Below are positions 1 to 8,872 of a stretch of 64,000 nucleotides of DNA, one piece after another (the stretch's first letter is position 1; each line of letters opens with the position of its first letter). The DNA lies in the NCBI GenBank assembly GCA_045594025.1, contig JAZNXS010000033.1:62001-126000 (forward strand). Direction: 5' to 3'. Position numbers and translations under genes: made by a program. Source of the stretch: Scatosoma sp045594025 (lineage in GTDB: Bacteria > Bacillota > Clostridia > Christensenellales > Borkfalkiaceae). The notes below the pieces were generated by a model. The model ran no database searches and was not told the origin of the DNA. It worked only from the letters and a program-made list of their open reading frames with translations.

Positions 1-503
1 TTTTCCATCGTAACGTCCAGCTTCATGTCCATTCCGTCATCCGTTGCCGTTGCAATCGCGGAGCCGTTCATCGTCATCACTACGTTTGTCGCAGCCGCAT
101 AATCATATACGAAGGAAAAATCCATCTTCGCCGATTGTACGCCCTCTAAACCATTCGATACGGTTTCCGCAAGCAAATCTACCGTTTCAGCAAAACTAAG
201 CGGCTTGTTATCACCTTGGTTACCGCCCTCATTACCGCCTTGGTTACCGCCTTCGTTGCCACCTTGGTTCCCACCTTGGTTACCGCCCTCGTTTCCACCC
301 TGGTTACCGCCTTCGTTGCCGCCTACGTTGCTGCTTACATCGCTACTATCATCGGAACCACCAAGGTCGATGCTGCTTTCCGTCGAGCTTTCGCCGCCTA
401 TCAAACCGCCGATTTTATCCGCGATGCCATCACAGGACGTCGCTACTGTTGTAAAGGAAAACGTCAAGCAAAGTAAAAAAGAAAGTTTTTTCCATGCTTT
501 CAT
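1..503 (-). CDS. Putative lipoprotein with Gly-Gly-Asn-Glu/Gln repeat linker (3' end outside window)
   Basis: The gene reads leftward and runs off the window edge, so only about 167 residues are visible. The start at 503 has an AGGAGG site 9 bases upstream. The N-terminus is a lipoprotein signal: MKAWKK, a hydrophobic stretch, then a lipobox-like ATSC with the Cys near residue 20. An acidic Ser/Asp segment follows, then about ten GGNE or GGNQ tetrapeptides, then the beginning of a globular part (LSFAETVDLL onward). This architecture suggests a surface protein tethered to the membrane by a flexible spacer. The globular part resembles clostridial lipoproteins of unknown role; I do not recognise a function. 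The reading frame is clear, but the product class is inferred from the signal and linker only. Confidence 0.75.
   Translation of the reverse strand, partial: MKAWKKLSFLLCLTFSFTTVATSCDGIADKIGGLIGGESSTESSIDLGGSDDSSDVSSNVGGNEGGNQGGNEGGNQGGNQGGNEGGNQGGNEGGNQGDNKPLSFAETVDLLAETVSNGLEGVQSAKMDFSFVYDYAAATNVVMTMNGSAIATATDDGMDMKLDVTME
213..330 (-). repeat. 12-bp tandem repeat encoding GGNE/GGNQ spacer
   Basis: About ten consecutive 12-base units of the type TTGGTTACCGCC or TTCGTTGCCACC (plus-strand reading) differ mainly at the Glu/Gln codon and at third positions. They encode the Gly-Gly-Asn-Glu/Gln linker of the lipoprotein. Copy number could vary by slippage. Confidence 0.85.
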
Positions 504-624
504 AGTATATATCCTCCTAAAAATGCAATTTCAAATATTTTTAATATTTGCTTCATTATACTATTCCAAATGCAGCTTGTCAATACTTTAAAAAAAGTTC
601 CACATACGCCTTGGGAAAAGTAGA

Positions 625-645
625 AAACCCACGCGTCGGCGTGGA
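625..645 (-). terminator. Terminator after nfnB
   Basis: CCACGC (629-634) and GCGTGG (639-644) form a stem with a 4-base loop. On the minus strand it is followed by a T-rich GTTTTCTACTTTT. It lies 27 bases past the nfnB stop. Confidence 0.6.
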
Positions 646-670
646 TTTTTATGATTAAGATTTTTTGAGC

Positions 671-2095
671 TTATTTGTTTTGAATATATTCATCGATGGC
701 TTTTGCCGCCACTTTACCTGCACCCATGGCTTTGATGACGGTTGCCGCGCCCGTTGCCGCGTCGCCGCCGCAATATACGCCCTCGAGGGAGGTTTTACCC
801 ACTTCATCCACCGCAATTTCACCGCGGCGCAAGGTTTCTAAACCAGGCGTCGTCGCCTTCAAAAGCGGATTAGGGGAAGTTCCCAAAGACATAATTACGC
901 AATCCACGGGAATCACAAACTCGCTACCTGCTACCACCTTGGGAGAGCGTCTGCCGCTGTCATCGGGTTCGCCAAGCTCCATACGCACGCATTCGATACC
1001 GTTCACCCAGCCATAGGAAGGATCGCGAGAATCGGTAGTTTCCGTTGCTAAAATTCTCGTGGGGTTGGTCAACAAATCGAAGATAATCCCCTCTTCCTTA
1101 GCGTGTTCGATTTCCTCTCGACGAGCAGGCAATTCCTCCTCGCCACGGCGATACACGATATGCACCTCCGCGCCCAAACGCTTCGCCGTACGAGCCGCGT
1201 CCATCGCCACGTTGCCGCCGCCTACTACCGCCACACATTTACCGCGTTGAATGGGGGTACGGCTGTCGGTTCTATACGCTTTCATAAGGTTAGAACGAGT
1301 CAAGAACTCATTTGCAGAGTACACCCCTTTTAAGCTTTCGCCGGGGATATTCATAAACTTCGGAAGCCCTGCGCCCGAGCCGATAAACACCGCCTCGAAA
1401 CCGTATTCTTCCTTTAATTCTTCAATCGTAATTACGCGCCCGATGACCATGTTGGTTTCCACCTTCACGCCCAGCGCCTTTAAATTATCCACTTCCTTTT
1501 GCACGATGGCTTTGGGCAAACGGAACTCAGGAATACCGTACACGAGTACGCCGCCTGCAACGTGCAACGCTTCGAACACCGTCACGTCATAGCCCAGCTT
1601 TGCCAAATCCCCTGCGCAGGTAAGCCCTGCAGGGCCGGAGCCCACAACCGCCACTTTATGCCCATTAGAAGGGGCCGGTACGGGTTGAGCGTGACAATTT
1701 TCGTTATGCCAGTCCGCAACGAAGCGTTCCAATCTACCGATAGCGACCGATTCGCAACCAACCTTGATACCGCGCGTGCACTTCCCCTCACACTGCGTTT
1801 CCTGAGGACAAACACGGCCGCAAACGGCAGGCAAAGACGAATCTTCCGCGATGATTTGATACGCACCTTCAAAATCCCCTTCCGCTACTTTTGCGATAAA
1901 TTCGGGTATCTTGATGTTGACGGGGCAAGCCGCCACACAAGGACGATTTTTACAGCCGATACAACGTTTTGCTTCATCGATTGCCATTTCCGCCGTGTAC
2001 CCAAGCGCCACTTCTTCAAAGTTCCCGTTGCGAACCTGAGGATCTTGCGCAGGCATGGGATTTTTCAATGGATTCATATTGAATTTAGGAGCCAT
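671..2095 (-). CDS. nfnB: NADH-dependent ferredoxin:NADP+ oxidoreductase, large subunit NfnB (GltD-like)
   Basis: This 474-residue flavoprotein is the large subunit of the electron-bifurcating transhydrogenase that couples NADPH oxidation to reduction of NAD+ and ferredoxin. Two cysteine clusters for [4Fe-4S] centres sit at residues 45-57 (CIGC...CVAAC) and 92-106 (CGRVC...CEGKC). A first dinucleotide fold GSGPAG is at about 152 and a second (GGGNVAMDAA) near 290. The start at 2095 is chosen because GGAGG lies just upstream and the upstream subunit ends one base away; longer frames would overlap it. The fold is shared with glutamate synthase small subunits, but the tight coupling to an NfnA-type gene and the absence of gltB argue for Nfn. 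Cytoplasmic; probably supplies NADPH during fermentation. Confidence 0.92.
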   Translation of the reverse strand: MAPKFNMNPLKNPMPAQDPQVRNGNFEEVALGYTAEMAIDEAKRCIGCKNRPCVAACPVNIKIPEFIAKVAEGDFEGAYQIIAEDSSLPAVCGRVCPQETQCEGKCTRGIKVGCESVAIGRLERFVADWHNENCHAQPVPAPSNGHKVAVVGSGPAGLTCAGDLAKLGYDVTVFEALHVAGGVLVYGIPEFRLPKAIVQKEVDNLKALGVKVETNMVIGRVITIEELKEEYGFEAVFIGSGAGLPKFMNIPGESLKGVYSANEFLTRSNLMKAYRTDSRTPIQRGKCVAVVGGGNVAMDAARTAKRLGAEVHIVYRRGEEELPARREEIEHAKEEGIIFDLLTNPTRILATETTDSRDPSYGWVNGIECVRMELGEPDDSGRRSPKVVAGSEFVIPVDCVIMSLGTSPNPLLKATTPGLETLRRGEIAVDEVGKTSLEGVYCGGDAATGAATVIKAMGAGKVAAKAIDEYIQNK

Positions 2096-2096
2096 C

Positions 2097-2939
2097 TTAC
2101 TCGACCTCCTTTTTAAACAAATTACAAGCGGATTCCTTTTCGCGCATTTCAAATTCCGCATACATGCGAGAACGGCTCATTGCCTCGTCGAAATCGATCA
2201 AATGCCCGTCAAATTCAGGTCCATCCACGCAAGCGAACTTCATTTCTCCGCCCACGGTCAAACGGCAACCGCCGCACATACCCGTCCCGTCGATCATGAT
2301 CGGGTTCATGCTGGCAATCGTCTTCACGCCGTATTCCTTCGTTGCCGCGCAAACGAATTTCATCATAATCAACGGCCCGATCGTAATCACTTCATCAAAC
2401 GTTTCGCCCTTTTCCAACAACTCTTTCAAAGGTACGCATACGTTCCCCTGACGCCCATACGAACCGTCGTCCGTCATCATGTGGAAATCATCCGAGTACG
2501 ATTTAAATTCCTCTTCCAAAATCACCAAGTCTTTATTTCTAAAACCGATAATGGAGGTAACAGAAGCGCCCTGTTCATGCAGAATTTTCGCCACGGGCAA
2601 CGCAATCGCGCAGCCTACGCCGCCGCCCACCACGCAAACCTTTTTCAAGCCTTCCGTATGCGTCGGTTTTCCCAGCGGACCGACAAAATCAGGGAGACAA
2701 TCCCCCACGTTTTTATGATTCAAACGTTCTGTCCCCGCGCCCACGATTTGGAAAATGATGGTTACCGTGCCCTTGACGCGGTCATACCCTGCTATCGTGA
2801 GGGGAATGCGTTCCCCGTCTTCGTCCACACGAAGGATAATAAACTGACCGGGTAATGCTTTTTTTGCCACGAAAGGCGCGTAGATTTCCATCTGCGTAAC
2901 CGTAGGATTCAACGATTTTTTTCCAACGATTTTATACAT
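2097..2939 (-). CDS. nfnA: NADH-dependent ferredoxin:NADP+ oxidoreductase, small subunit NfnA
   Basis: A 280-residue FAD- and NAD(H)-binding subunit of the ferredoxin reductase family. RIPLT (44-48) is the flavin-binding signature and VVGGGVGCA (103-111) the NAD-binding loop. The C-terminal [2Fe-2S] site has Cys222, Cys225 and Cys237, with Asp217 just before; known NfnA clusters use an Asp plus three Cys, which this fits. It is the first gene of a two-gene operon, one base from nfnB. A consensus promoter lies upstream (TTGACA, 17 bases, TATAAT) and GGAGAAG serves as ribosome site. Related subunits occur in dihydroorotate dehydrogenase B and sulfide dehydrogenase, but the partner identifies this one. 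Confidence 0.92.
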   Translation of the reverse strand: MYKIVGKKSLNPTVTQMEIYAPFVAKKALPGQFIILRVDEDGERIPLTIAGYDRVKGTVTIIFQIVGAGTERLNHKNVGDCLPDFVGPLGKPTHTEGLKKVCVVGGGVGCAIALPVAKILHEQGASVTSIIGFRNKDLVILEEEFKSYSDDFHMMTDDGSYGRQGNVCVPLKELLEKGETFDEVITIGPLIMMKFVCAATKEYGVKTIASMNPIMIDGTGMCGGCRLTVGGEMKFACVDGPEFDGHLIDFDEAMSRSRMYAEFEMREKESACNLFKKEVE

Positions 2940-2966
2940 AACACTTCTCCATAATATTTTCTTAAT

Positions 2967-2995
2967 ATTATAAAGTTTTTTCGTCTGTTTGTCAA
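2967..2995 (-). promoter_or_regulatory. nfnAB promoter
   Basis: On the minus strand TTGACA (2990-2995) and TATAAT (2967-2972) are separated by 17 bases, a perfect sigma-A consensus, 28 bases before the nfnA start. Confidence 0.85.
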
Positions 2996-3075
2996 CTGCT
3001 CAAAAGTCGGTTTTATTATTTAATATTATTAAATATTATTTTTCACTGTTTTTTCACTTTTACCCTTACTTTCAT

Positions 3076-3104
3076 TTGCTTTTCCGAAAAAGAAGTAGTA
3101 TAAT
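3076..3104 (+). promoter_or_regulatory. Promoter of the antiporter gene
   Basis: TTGCTT (3076-3081), a 17-base spacer and TATAAT (3099-3104) precede the antiporter start by 34 bases. Just upstream (3013-3042) is an AT-only stretch with repeated TTTAATATTATTAAA palindromes, shared with the divergent nfn promoter region. Confidence 0.75.
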
Positions 3105-3138
3105 GTTTTTCGGATTTACGAAAAGAAGGTAATTTATT

Positions 3139-4509
3139 ATGGAAATGGAAATTTTACTTGCGCTTTCCATTGCTTTGCTTGCAGGGCTGTTGATGTCCCG
3201 TTTGGCAAAGCTGGCAAAGCTTCCTGCCGTCACTGCATACCTTGTTGCAGGTATCTTGATCGGCCCTTACTTACTCGGTCAGCTTAGTTCCTTAATCGGC
3301 GTCGGAGGGCTTGGGTTTACCAGCATTCCTGCTGAAAACGGCGGTCTCACCAGCGAGCTTTTGGAGAAGTTCGCTATTCTCAGCGACGTAGCGCTTGGTT
3401 TCATCGCTTTTTCCATCGGAAACGAATTCCGTCTTTCTCAGCTGAAAAAGATCGGTAAGCAAGCGACGATCGTCGGTATTTTGCAGGCGGTGATCACCAC
3501 CTTGATCGTAGACGCCGCTTTGATCGGTTTCCATTTTTTAAAGCCTGACGTCTTGCCCTTGGAATCTGCAATCATACTCGGTGCAATCGCTTCGGCTACC
3601 GCCCCTGCAGCGACGCTCATGGTCGTAAAGCAGTACAAGGCGAAAGGCCCCGTTACCGATATTCTGTTGCCTGTCGTGGCCCTCGACGATGCGGTCGGCT
3701 TGGTGCTGTTCGCTATCTCCTTCGGCGTTTCGAAAGCGTTGTACGTCGGCGCGCTCAACCCCGTCTCTATCATCGTAGAGCCCGTACTTGAAATCGTATT
3801 TTCGCTCGGCTTAGGTGCGCTCATGGGGTATCTGTTCAGCCTTTGCGAACGTTTCTTCCATTCCCGATCCAAACGTCTTGCCGTTTCCGTCGGCTTCGTA
3901 CTTATGACGATCGCCTTGACGAAAATCGACAACTTCTATATCGGGCCTGTGCATATCCGTTTCTCCACCCTGCTTGCCTGCATGATGCTGGGTACAATCT
4001 TCTGCAACATCTGCGACTTCTCGGAGGAACTCATGGACAGAGTAGACCGTTGGACGGCGCCACTTTTCGTTATCTTCTTCGTAACAAGCGGCGCGGAACT
4101 TGATCTTTCCGTCTTCACAAACGCTTGGATCGTGTTGATCGGTATTATATATATTATTTTCCGTTCGATAGGCAAATACAGCGGCGCAAATTTGAGCGCA
4201 AGGTTATCGGGCTGTGATGACAATATCGTCAAATACCTCGGCATTACCTTATTACCGCAGGCAGGCGTAGCCCTCGGCATGGCGGATATGGTAAAGAGCG
4301 CCACCGAATTCACTGATCCTCGAATTGCTTCCATCGTTGTCAGCATTACGCTGTTTGCCGTGCTCATCTATGAAATCTTCGGCCCTGCTCTCACCAAAAT
4401 GGCGCTTCTTAAAGCAGGCGATATCGATCCCGAAGGCGCAGTCAGCGCGCGTCACGAGCACGCAAGAAAGCAAGGTTGGTTCCATCACATCAAAGAAAAG
4501 AAAAAGTAA
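3139..4509 (+). CDS. CPA2-family monovalent cation:proton antiporter (KefB/NapA type)
   Basis: A 456-residue polytopic membrane protein with about twelve hydrophobic segments. The N-terminal pattern LPAVTAYLVAGILIGP is typical of the sodium/hydrogen exchanger domain of the CPA2 family, and the LDDAVGLVLFA segment near residue 180 carries the paired Asp expected in the ion-binding core. It has no TrkA-N/RCK domain; the C-terminus ends in a short Lys-rich tail. AAGAAGG precedes the ATG. It stands alone between divergent nfn and convergent adhE and has its own promoter and terminator. The role inferred is Na+ or K+ exchange for protons in pH and ion homeostasis; the exact ion cannot be read from sequence. 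Confidence 0.88.
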   Translation: MEMEILLALSIALLAGLLMSRLAKLAKLPAVTAYLVAGILIGPYLLGQLSSLIGVGGLGFTSIPAENGGLTSELLEKFAILSDVALGFIAFSIGNEFRLSQLKKIGKQATIVGILQAVITTLIVDAALIGFHFLKPDVLPLESAIILGAIASATAPAATLMVVKQYKAKGPVTDILLPVVALDDAVGLVLFAISFGVSKALYVGALNPVSIIVEPVLEIVFSLGLGALMGYLFSLCERFFHSRSKRLAVSVGFVLMTIALTKIDNFYIGPVHIRFSTLLACMMLGTIFCNICDFSEELMDRVDRWTAPLFVIFFVTSGAELDLSVFTNAWIVLIGIIYIIFRSIGKYSGANLSARLSGCDDNIVKYLGITLLPQAGVALGMADMVKSATEFTDPRIASIVVSITLFAVLIYEIFGPALTKMALLKAGDIDPEGAVSARHEHARKQGWFHHIKEKKK

Positions 4510-4524
4510 TTGTTTATTACGTTC

Positions 4525-4556
4525 AAAAGCCGCGCTTTTTGCGCGGCTTTTCTATT
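4525..4556 (+). terminator. Terminator after antiporter gene
   Basis: AAAAGCCGCGC (4525-4535), loop TTTTT, GCGCGGCTTTT (4541-4551), then a short T-rich run. A second, longer stem with GAGGGCGGCGCAA (4559-4571) and TTGCGCCGCCCTC (4575-4587) follows at once, giving a double hairpin between the convergent antiporter and adhE genes. Confidence 0.85.
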
Positions 4557-4685
4557 ATGAGGGCGGCGCAAGTTTTGCGCCGCCCTCATTCTCCATTTTT
4601 TATTCGCTTTATACCTGTCATGCACGTTTGCACATTTTTACACCTGCGCAGACGTCGTTTTTAAGAAACAATCTCGGTGAAACGC

Positions 4686-7289
4686 TTACTTGCCGTAGTA
4701 TGCTTTTAAATACATTTCCCTGATCTCCTCTACCAAGGGATATCTGGGATTTGCGCCCGTACATTGATCGTCAAAGGCGTCCCTGCTCATCTTATCCAAA
4801 CTCTCTAAAAATTCCTGCTCCGTGCCCTTATCCCCGATCGCCTCACGAATGGTTTTGGGAATTTCCAGCACCGTTTGCAATTCTTCGATACGGGCGATCA
4901 AGCTTTCAAACAGCTCCTCTTCCGTCCTCCCCTTGCAGCCGATATACCGCGCAATTCTCGCATACCGCGCCAAGCAATCGGGATAGGCATACTGTGGAAA
5001 CGTGCCCATCTTTTCCGGCGCAGGCGAAGCGTTGAACTTCATGACCTCAATCAAAAGAAGAGAGTTCGCCATACCGTGCGGCAAGTGCCATCTTGCCCCA
5101 AGCTTATGTGCCATGGAATGGCACACGCCAAGGAACGCATTCGCAAACGCCATGCCTGACATGGTAGCGGCATTCGCCACCTTTTCCCTTGCCAAAATAT
5201 CCCCTCTTCCCTGCTTATACGCACGGGGCAGGTACGAAACGAGCAACGAAATCGCCTCCAAGGCAAGCCCGTTTGTATAATCGGAAGCAAGTAAGCTCGC
5301 CACCGCCTCCACTGCGTGAGAAAGCGCGTCAAAACCTGCGTAAGCAGTCAGCTTTTGGGGAATATCCAACATCAAATCCACGTCGCAAATCGCCATTGTC
5401 GGCATCAGTTCATAATCGGCAAGCGGATATTTCTCCCCTGTCCGTTCGTCCGTGATGACGGCAAACGGCGTTACCTCGCTTCCCGTCCCTGCCGTTGTCG
5501 GGATCGCTACGAATACCGATTTTTTGCCCATCTTCGGAAAACCGAGCACCCGTTTTCGAATATCCATAAACCGCATGGCAAGGTCTTCAAACTTTGTTTC
5601 GGGGTGTTCGTACAGCACCCACATAATTTTCGCCGCGTCCATGGGCGAACCGCCGCCGAGCGCAATGATGACGTCCGGCTCGAAATCCTGCATTCGCCTT
5701 GCCCCCTCTTTCGCCACCGCCAACGTGGGATCGGGTTTCACCTCGAAAAATTCAGTGTGCGCAATCCCCATAGCGTCAAGCTCATCCGTGACCTTTTTCG
5801 ACATGCCGCTTTTGTGCAAAAATTCATCCGTGACAACGAAAGCACGCTTTGCCCCGTAAACCTCGTCCAACTCCTTTAACGCCGTTGAAAGACAACCGCG
5901 CTTAAAATACACCTTTTGCGGCGCGCGGAACCAGAGCATATTCTCTCGTCTTGTCGCCACCGTTTTGATATTCAAAAGCTCGGCAATACCTACGTTTTCG
6001 GAAATGCTATTCCCACCCCAACTACCGCAACCGAGCGTCAAAGACGGTGTCAAACGGAAATTGTATAAGTCCCCGATGCCGCCTTGCGCCGCAGGCGTGT
6101 TGACCAAAATTCGACAAGCCTTCATGCGCTTGGAAAATTCCGTCAACCTCTCCGTTTCTTCCTCGTGGATATAGATGGAGGCTGTATGCCCAAGGCCACC
6201 GCCGACAACAAGCGCCTCCGCCTTATCCACCGCCTCGTCAAAATTCTTTGCCTTATACATGGCAAGCACGGGAGAAAGCTTCTCTTTCGCGAACGGCTCC
6301 TCCTCCCCCGTAGAGTCCACCTCCGCCACCAAGATTTTCGTTTCACCGCGCACCTGTATACCGCAAAGCTCTGCAATCCGCGCCGCTTTTTGTCCCACGA
6401 TCGCCGCGTTTAATTTTCCGTCTTTAAACATAAACGCGCGCACTTTTTCTTTCTCGTTTTCCTTTAAAAAGTAGCAATTTTGCGCAAGAAATTCCTGCTT
6501 GACCGCATCGTAAATCTCTTTTGCGACAATCACTGCCTGCTCCGAAGCGCAAATCACGCCGTTGTCGAACGTTTTGGAATGCACGACGGAAGACACGGCC
6601 AGTTTAATATCACAGCTCTTATCTAAGACGGCAGGGGTATTCCCTGCGCCCACGCCAACGGCAGGTTTCCCGGACGAGTACGCCGCCTTGACCATAGCAG
6701 GCCCACCCGTTGCCAAAATCACGTCCGCCTCCTGCATAAGATATGCCGAGCGTTCTACAGACGGTTCGTCTATCCAGCCGATAATATCCTTGGGCGCACC
6801 TGCCTGAACCGCCGCCTCCAAAATCAGTTTCGCCGCCGCGACAGTACAGTTTTTCGCCCTCGGGTGCGGCGACAAAACCAAGCCGTTTCGGGTTTTCAAG
6901 CAAATCAGACATTTAAAAATAGCCGTCGACGTGGGATTCGTGGTCGGTATCACCGCCGCCGCAACCCCAATCGATTCGGCTATTCTGGTGTAACCGTTCG
7001 CCTCATCACGCTCGATCACACCGCAAGTCTTTTCATTTTTATAGCGGTTGTAGATATACTCGGCAGCGTAGTGATTTTTCAGGACTTTATCCTCGAATAC
7101 CCCCATGCCCGTTTCTTCCACAGCCATTTCCGCGAGTGTAATTCTCGCGCCATTTGCGGCGGTAGCCGCCGCCTTAAAAATCTCGTCTACCTGCTCTTGC
7201 GAATAGGTAGAATATACCACCTGCGCCGCGCGCACGCGCTGGAGTAACTCTTCCAACGCTTTATCCTCTACTACTGTACTTTTCGACAT
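4686..7289 (-). CDS. adhE: Bifunctional acetaldehyde-CoA/alcohol dehydrogenase AdhE
   Basis: The 867-residue length and two-domain order are those of AdhE. Residues 1 to about 440 are an aldehyde dehydrogenase that reduces acetyl-CoA to acetaldehyde; the catalytic Cys lies in DNGVICASEQ near 247. Residues from about 450 to the end are an iron-dependent alcohol dehydrogenase; GGGSPMDAAK binds NAD, and the histidines in SHAVEA and GVCHSMAHKLG bind the metal. Such enzymes form long cytoplasmic spirosomes and regenerate two NAD+ per acetyl-CoA. It lies 42 bases after rex in the same direction, so co-transcription and Rex control are likely. A small hairpin, CGTTCGC (7305-7311) and GCGAACG (7322-7328), sits between the two genes. 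No truncation is seen. Confidence 0.97.
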   Translation of the reverse strand: MSKSTVVEDKALEELLQRVRAAQVVYSTYSQEQVDEIFKAAATAANGARITLAEMAVEETGMGVFEDKVLKNHYAAEYIYNRYKNEKTCGVIERDEANGYTRIAESIGVAAAVIPTTNPTSTAIFKCLICLKTRNGLVLSPHPRAKNCTVAAAKLILEAAVQAGAPKDIIGWIDEPSVERSAYLMQEADVILATGGPAMVKAAYSSGKPAVGVGAGNTPAVLDKSCDIKLAVSSVVHSKTFDNGVICASEQAVIVAKEIYDAVKQEFLAQNCYFLKENEKEKVRAFMFKDGKLNAAIVGQKAARIAELCGIQVRGETKILVAEVDSTGEEEPFAKEKLSPVLAMYKAKNFDEAVDKAEALVVGGGLGHTASIYIHEEETERLTEFSKRMKACRILVNTPAAQGGIGDLYNFRLTPSLTLGCGSWGGNSISENVGIAELLNIKTVATRRENMLWFRAPQKVYFKRGCLSTALKELDEVYGAKRAFVVTDEFLHKSGMSKKVTDELDAMGIAHTEFFEVKPDPTLAVAKEGARRMQDFEPDVIIALGGGSPMDAAKIMWVLYEHPETKFEDLAMRFMDIRKRVLGFPKMGKKSVFVAIPTTAGTGSEVTPFAVITDERTGEKYPLADYELMPTMAICDVDLMLDIPQKLTAYAGFDALSHAVEAVASLLASDYTNGLALEAISLLVSYLPRAYKQGRGDILAREKVANAATMSGMAFANAFLGVCHSMAHKLGARWHLPHGMANSLLLIEVMKFNASPAPEKMGTFPQYAYPDCLARYARIARYIGCKGRTEEELFESLIARIEELQTVLEIPKTIREAIGDKGTEQEFLESLDKMSRDAFDDQCTGANPRYPLVEEIREMYLKAYYGK

Positions 7290-7331
7290 TCGCCCTCCTT
7301 ATCACGTTCGCCATAAGAAGCGCGAACGGAT

Positions 7332-7985
7332 TTAACGACCGTCTGCCCTGTACAGTTTCCCAGCAAGCATCGCAAGCGACGCCGCCAAGTCCTCGGTTTT
7401 CAACACAACGTCCTTGGGCGCTCGAAGCGGAGCCGGCGCAAAATTCCAAATTGCTTTGATACCTGCCCCCACCATTTTATTTAAAACGTCCTGCGCAGCC
7501 AATTTCGGCACCGTAATAATCCCGATACGAATTTTATGCTCCGCAACGAAACTATCAAGCTCGGAAATGGGCAAGATTACCTTGCCTGCCACCGTCGTGC
7601 CGATCAATTTTTCAGAAATATCGAACGCCGCCACCACGTTGAGCCCGTTATTTTTAAACCCTTCGTAGCCAAGGAACGCGCGGCCCAAACCGCCTGCCCC
7701 GACAATGATCGCGTCCGAGAGGTTGTCGTAACCCAAGAATTTCTCGATATCCACAATCAAACGGCTGATCGCAAACCCCAAGCGCGGTCTGCCGGCCTCT
7801 GAAGAAACAAGCGCCAAGTCTTTCCGTACAAGTACTGACGATACGGAAATATTTTGCGCAATTACCGTCGAAGAAATGTATTGCGCGCCCTTAGAAAATT
7901 CTTCCTGTAAAAAATGCAGGTATAACGGCATTCTTTCCAACGTTGCTTTGGATATAGTCTTTACGTCCGCTTGATTATTTTTCAT
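7332..7985 (-). CDS. rex: Redox-sensing transcriptional repressor Rex
   Basis: A 217-residue Rex with the usual layout: an N-terminal winged helix (residues about 5-80, with ISVSSVLVRKDLALV as the recognition region), the NAD(H)-binding Rossmann fold with GAGGLG at 96-101, and a C-terminal domain-swapping helix. Rex binds DNA when NAD+ is high and lets go when NADH rises, derepressing fermentation genes such as adhE, which lies directly downstream. The start has GAGGTG upstream. Its own promoter contains a TTTATCGATAAA dyad, which may be an autoregulatory site. Confidence 0.96.
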   Translation of the reverse strand: MKNNQADVKTISKATLERMPLYLHFLQEEFSKGAQYISSTVIAQNISVSSVLVRKDLALVSSEAGRPRLGFAISRLIVDIEKFLGYDNLSDAIIVGAGGLGRAFLGYEGFKNNGLNVVAAFDISEKLIGTTVAGKVILPISELDSFVAEHKIRIGIITVPKLAAQDVLNKMVGAGIKAIWNFAPAPLRAPKDVVLKTEDLAASLAMLAGKLYRADGR

Positions 7986-7996
7986 AACAGCACCTC

Positions 7997-8052
7997 TTAT
8001 CGATTCTTTTCCATATTATTATACATCACTTTATCGATAAAAACAAGCGATT
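7997..8052 (-). promoter_or_regulatory. rex promoter with ATCGAT dyad between -35 and -10
   Basis: On the minus strand TTGTTT, a 17-base spacer and TATAAT form the promoter. The spacer contains the perfect 12-base palindrome TTTATCGATAAA (8030-8041). The octamer TTATCGAT recurs at 7997-8004, just downstream of the -10. This spacing suits an operator that blocks polymerase. It is not the textbook TTGTTAA-N4-TTAACAA Rex box, so assignment to Rex is inference. Confidence 0.6.
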
Positions 8053-8075
8053 AAGCCAAAAAACTCAATCGCTTG
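8036..8075 (-). terminator. Terminator after ABC permease gene
   Basis: CAAGCGATT (8044-8052) pairs with AATCGCTTG (8067-8075); on the minus strand a TTTTTA run follows. It lies 16 bases past the permease stop and overlaps the start of the rex promoter. Confidence 0.8.
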
Positions 8076-8090
8076 CACTATTTTTTACTA

Positions 8091-8846
8091 TTATTTTACT
8101 TTCTTTTCCACGTAAACGGCAAGTAGCCCCATCGCCGTTTCCAATAAAAGCCCTATGAAGAACGCCACGCCGACCAAGGCAAACAACTGCGGAATTTCCC
8201 CATACGCTTTGGCATCATGCATCATAAATCCAAGGCTTTCGGCTGTGTTTGCAATAATCTCCGCCGACACAATCAGCTTTAAGGAAAAGGATAACGCCGC
8301 GCCTGCCTCGCGCAACACGTACGGAGCCGACAACGGCAAATAGATTGCCGTTACCCTACGGAATACCGAAGTACCGCAAACACGGCTTATTTCAATCAAA
8401 TGCTTATCCACCCCGAAAAGCGCCGCTAAAATCCCTGCGTATAGCATGGGAAAAAGGGATAAAAACGCCACTGCGATCGGCGCCTCGCCCGCCCCCATAA
8501 AAGCCAGTAAAATCAACAGCACCGCCAGCACGGGCATCGAGCGAAAAACGGATACAATCGGCGCTAAAAAGTTAGCAACCGAGGGGTACAGGTACGAGAT
8601 TACTGCCAAAACCAGCGCCAAAATAAAGGAAATGGCAAACGCGCATAACGCGCGCAAGACCGACGCCCCCACACTTTGCCAAAATACGCCGCTTACAAGC
8701 AATTTCCCTATTTCGCCAAAGCTATCGGAAATGGGTGGAATTAAATACTCGTTTCCCACCGCCAAATGCGCAACAAACCATACGACGAGCAAAAACACGA
8801 TCGCCGCTAACGTTTGTATTACATTTTTCCAAATCAGCCTTTTCAT
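8091..8846 (-). CDS. ABC transporter permease, nitrate/taurine/thiamine-precursor (SsuC/TauC) family
   Basis: A 251-residue integral membrane protein with about six hydrophobic segments. The loop near residues 150-180 (EISRVCGTSVFRRV then LPLSAPYVLREAG) is the EAA motif by which binding-protein-dependent permeases dock on their ATPase. Family members import sulfonates, nitrate or pyrimidine precursors; the substrate cannot be told here. It follows the binding protein gene by 26 bases in the same direction. No ATP-binding subunit gene is adjacent: the next downstream gene is rex, behind a terminator. Confidence 0.88.
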   Translation of the reverse strand: MKRLIWKNVIQTLAAIVFLLVVWFVAHLAVGNEYLIPPISDSFGEIGKLLVSGVFWQSVGASVLRALCAFAISFILALVLAVISYLYPSVANFLAPIVSVFRSMPVLAVLLILLAFMGAGEAPIAVAFLSLFPMLYAGILAALFGVDKHLIEISRVCGTSVFRRVTAIYLPLSAPYVLREAGAALSFSLKLIVSAEIIANTAESLGFMMHDAKAYGEIPQLFALVGVAFFIGLLLETAMGLLAVYVEKKVK

Positions 8847-8872
8847 ATCCGTTTCCCTAACGAAGTTCTACC

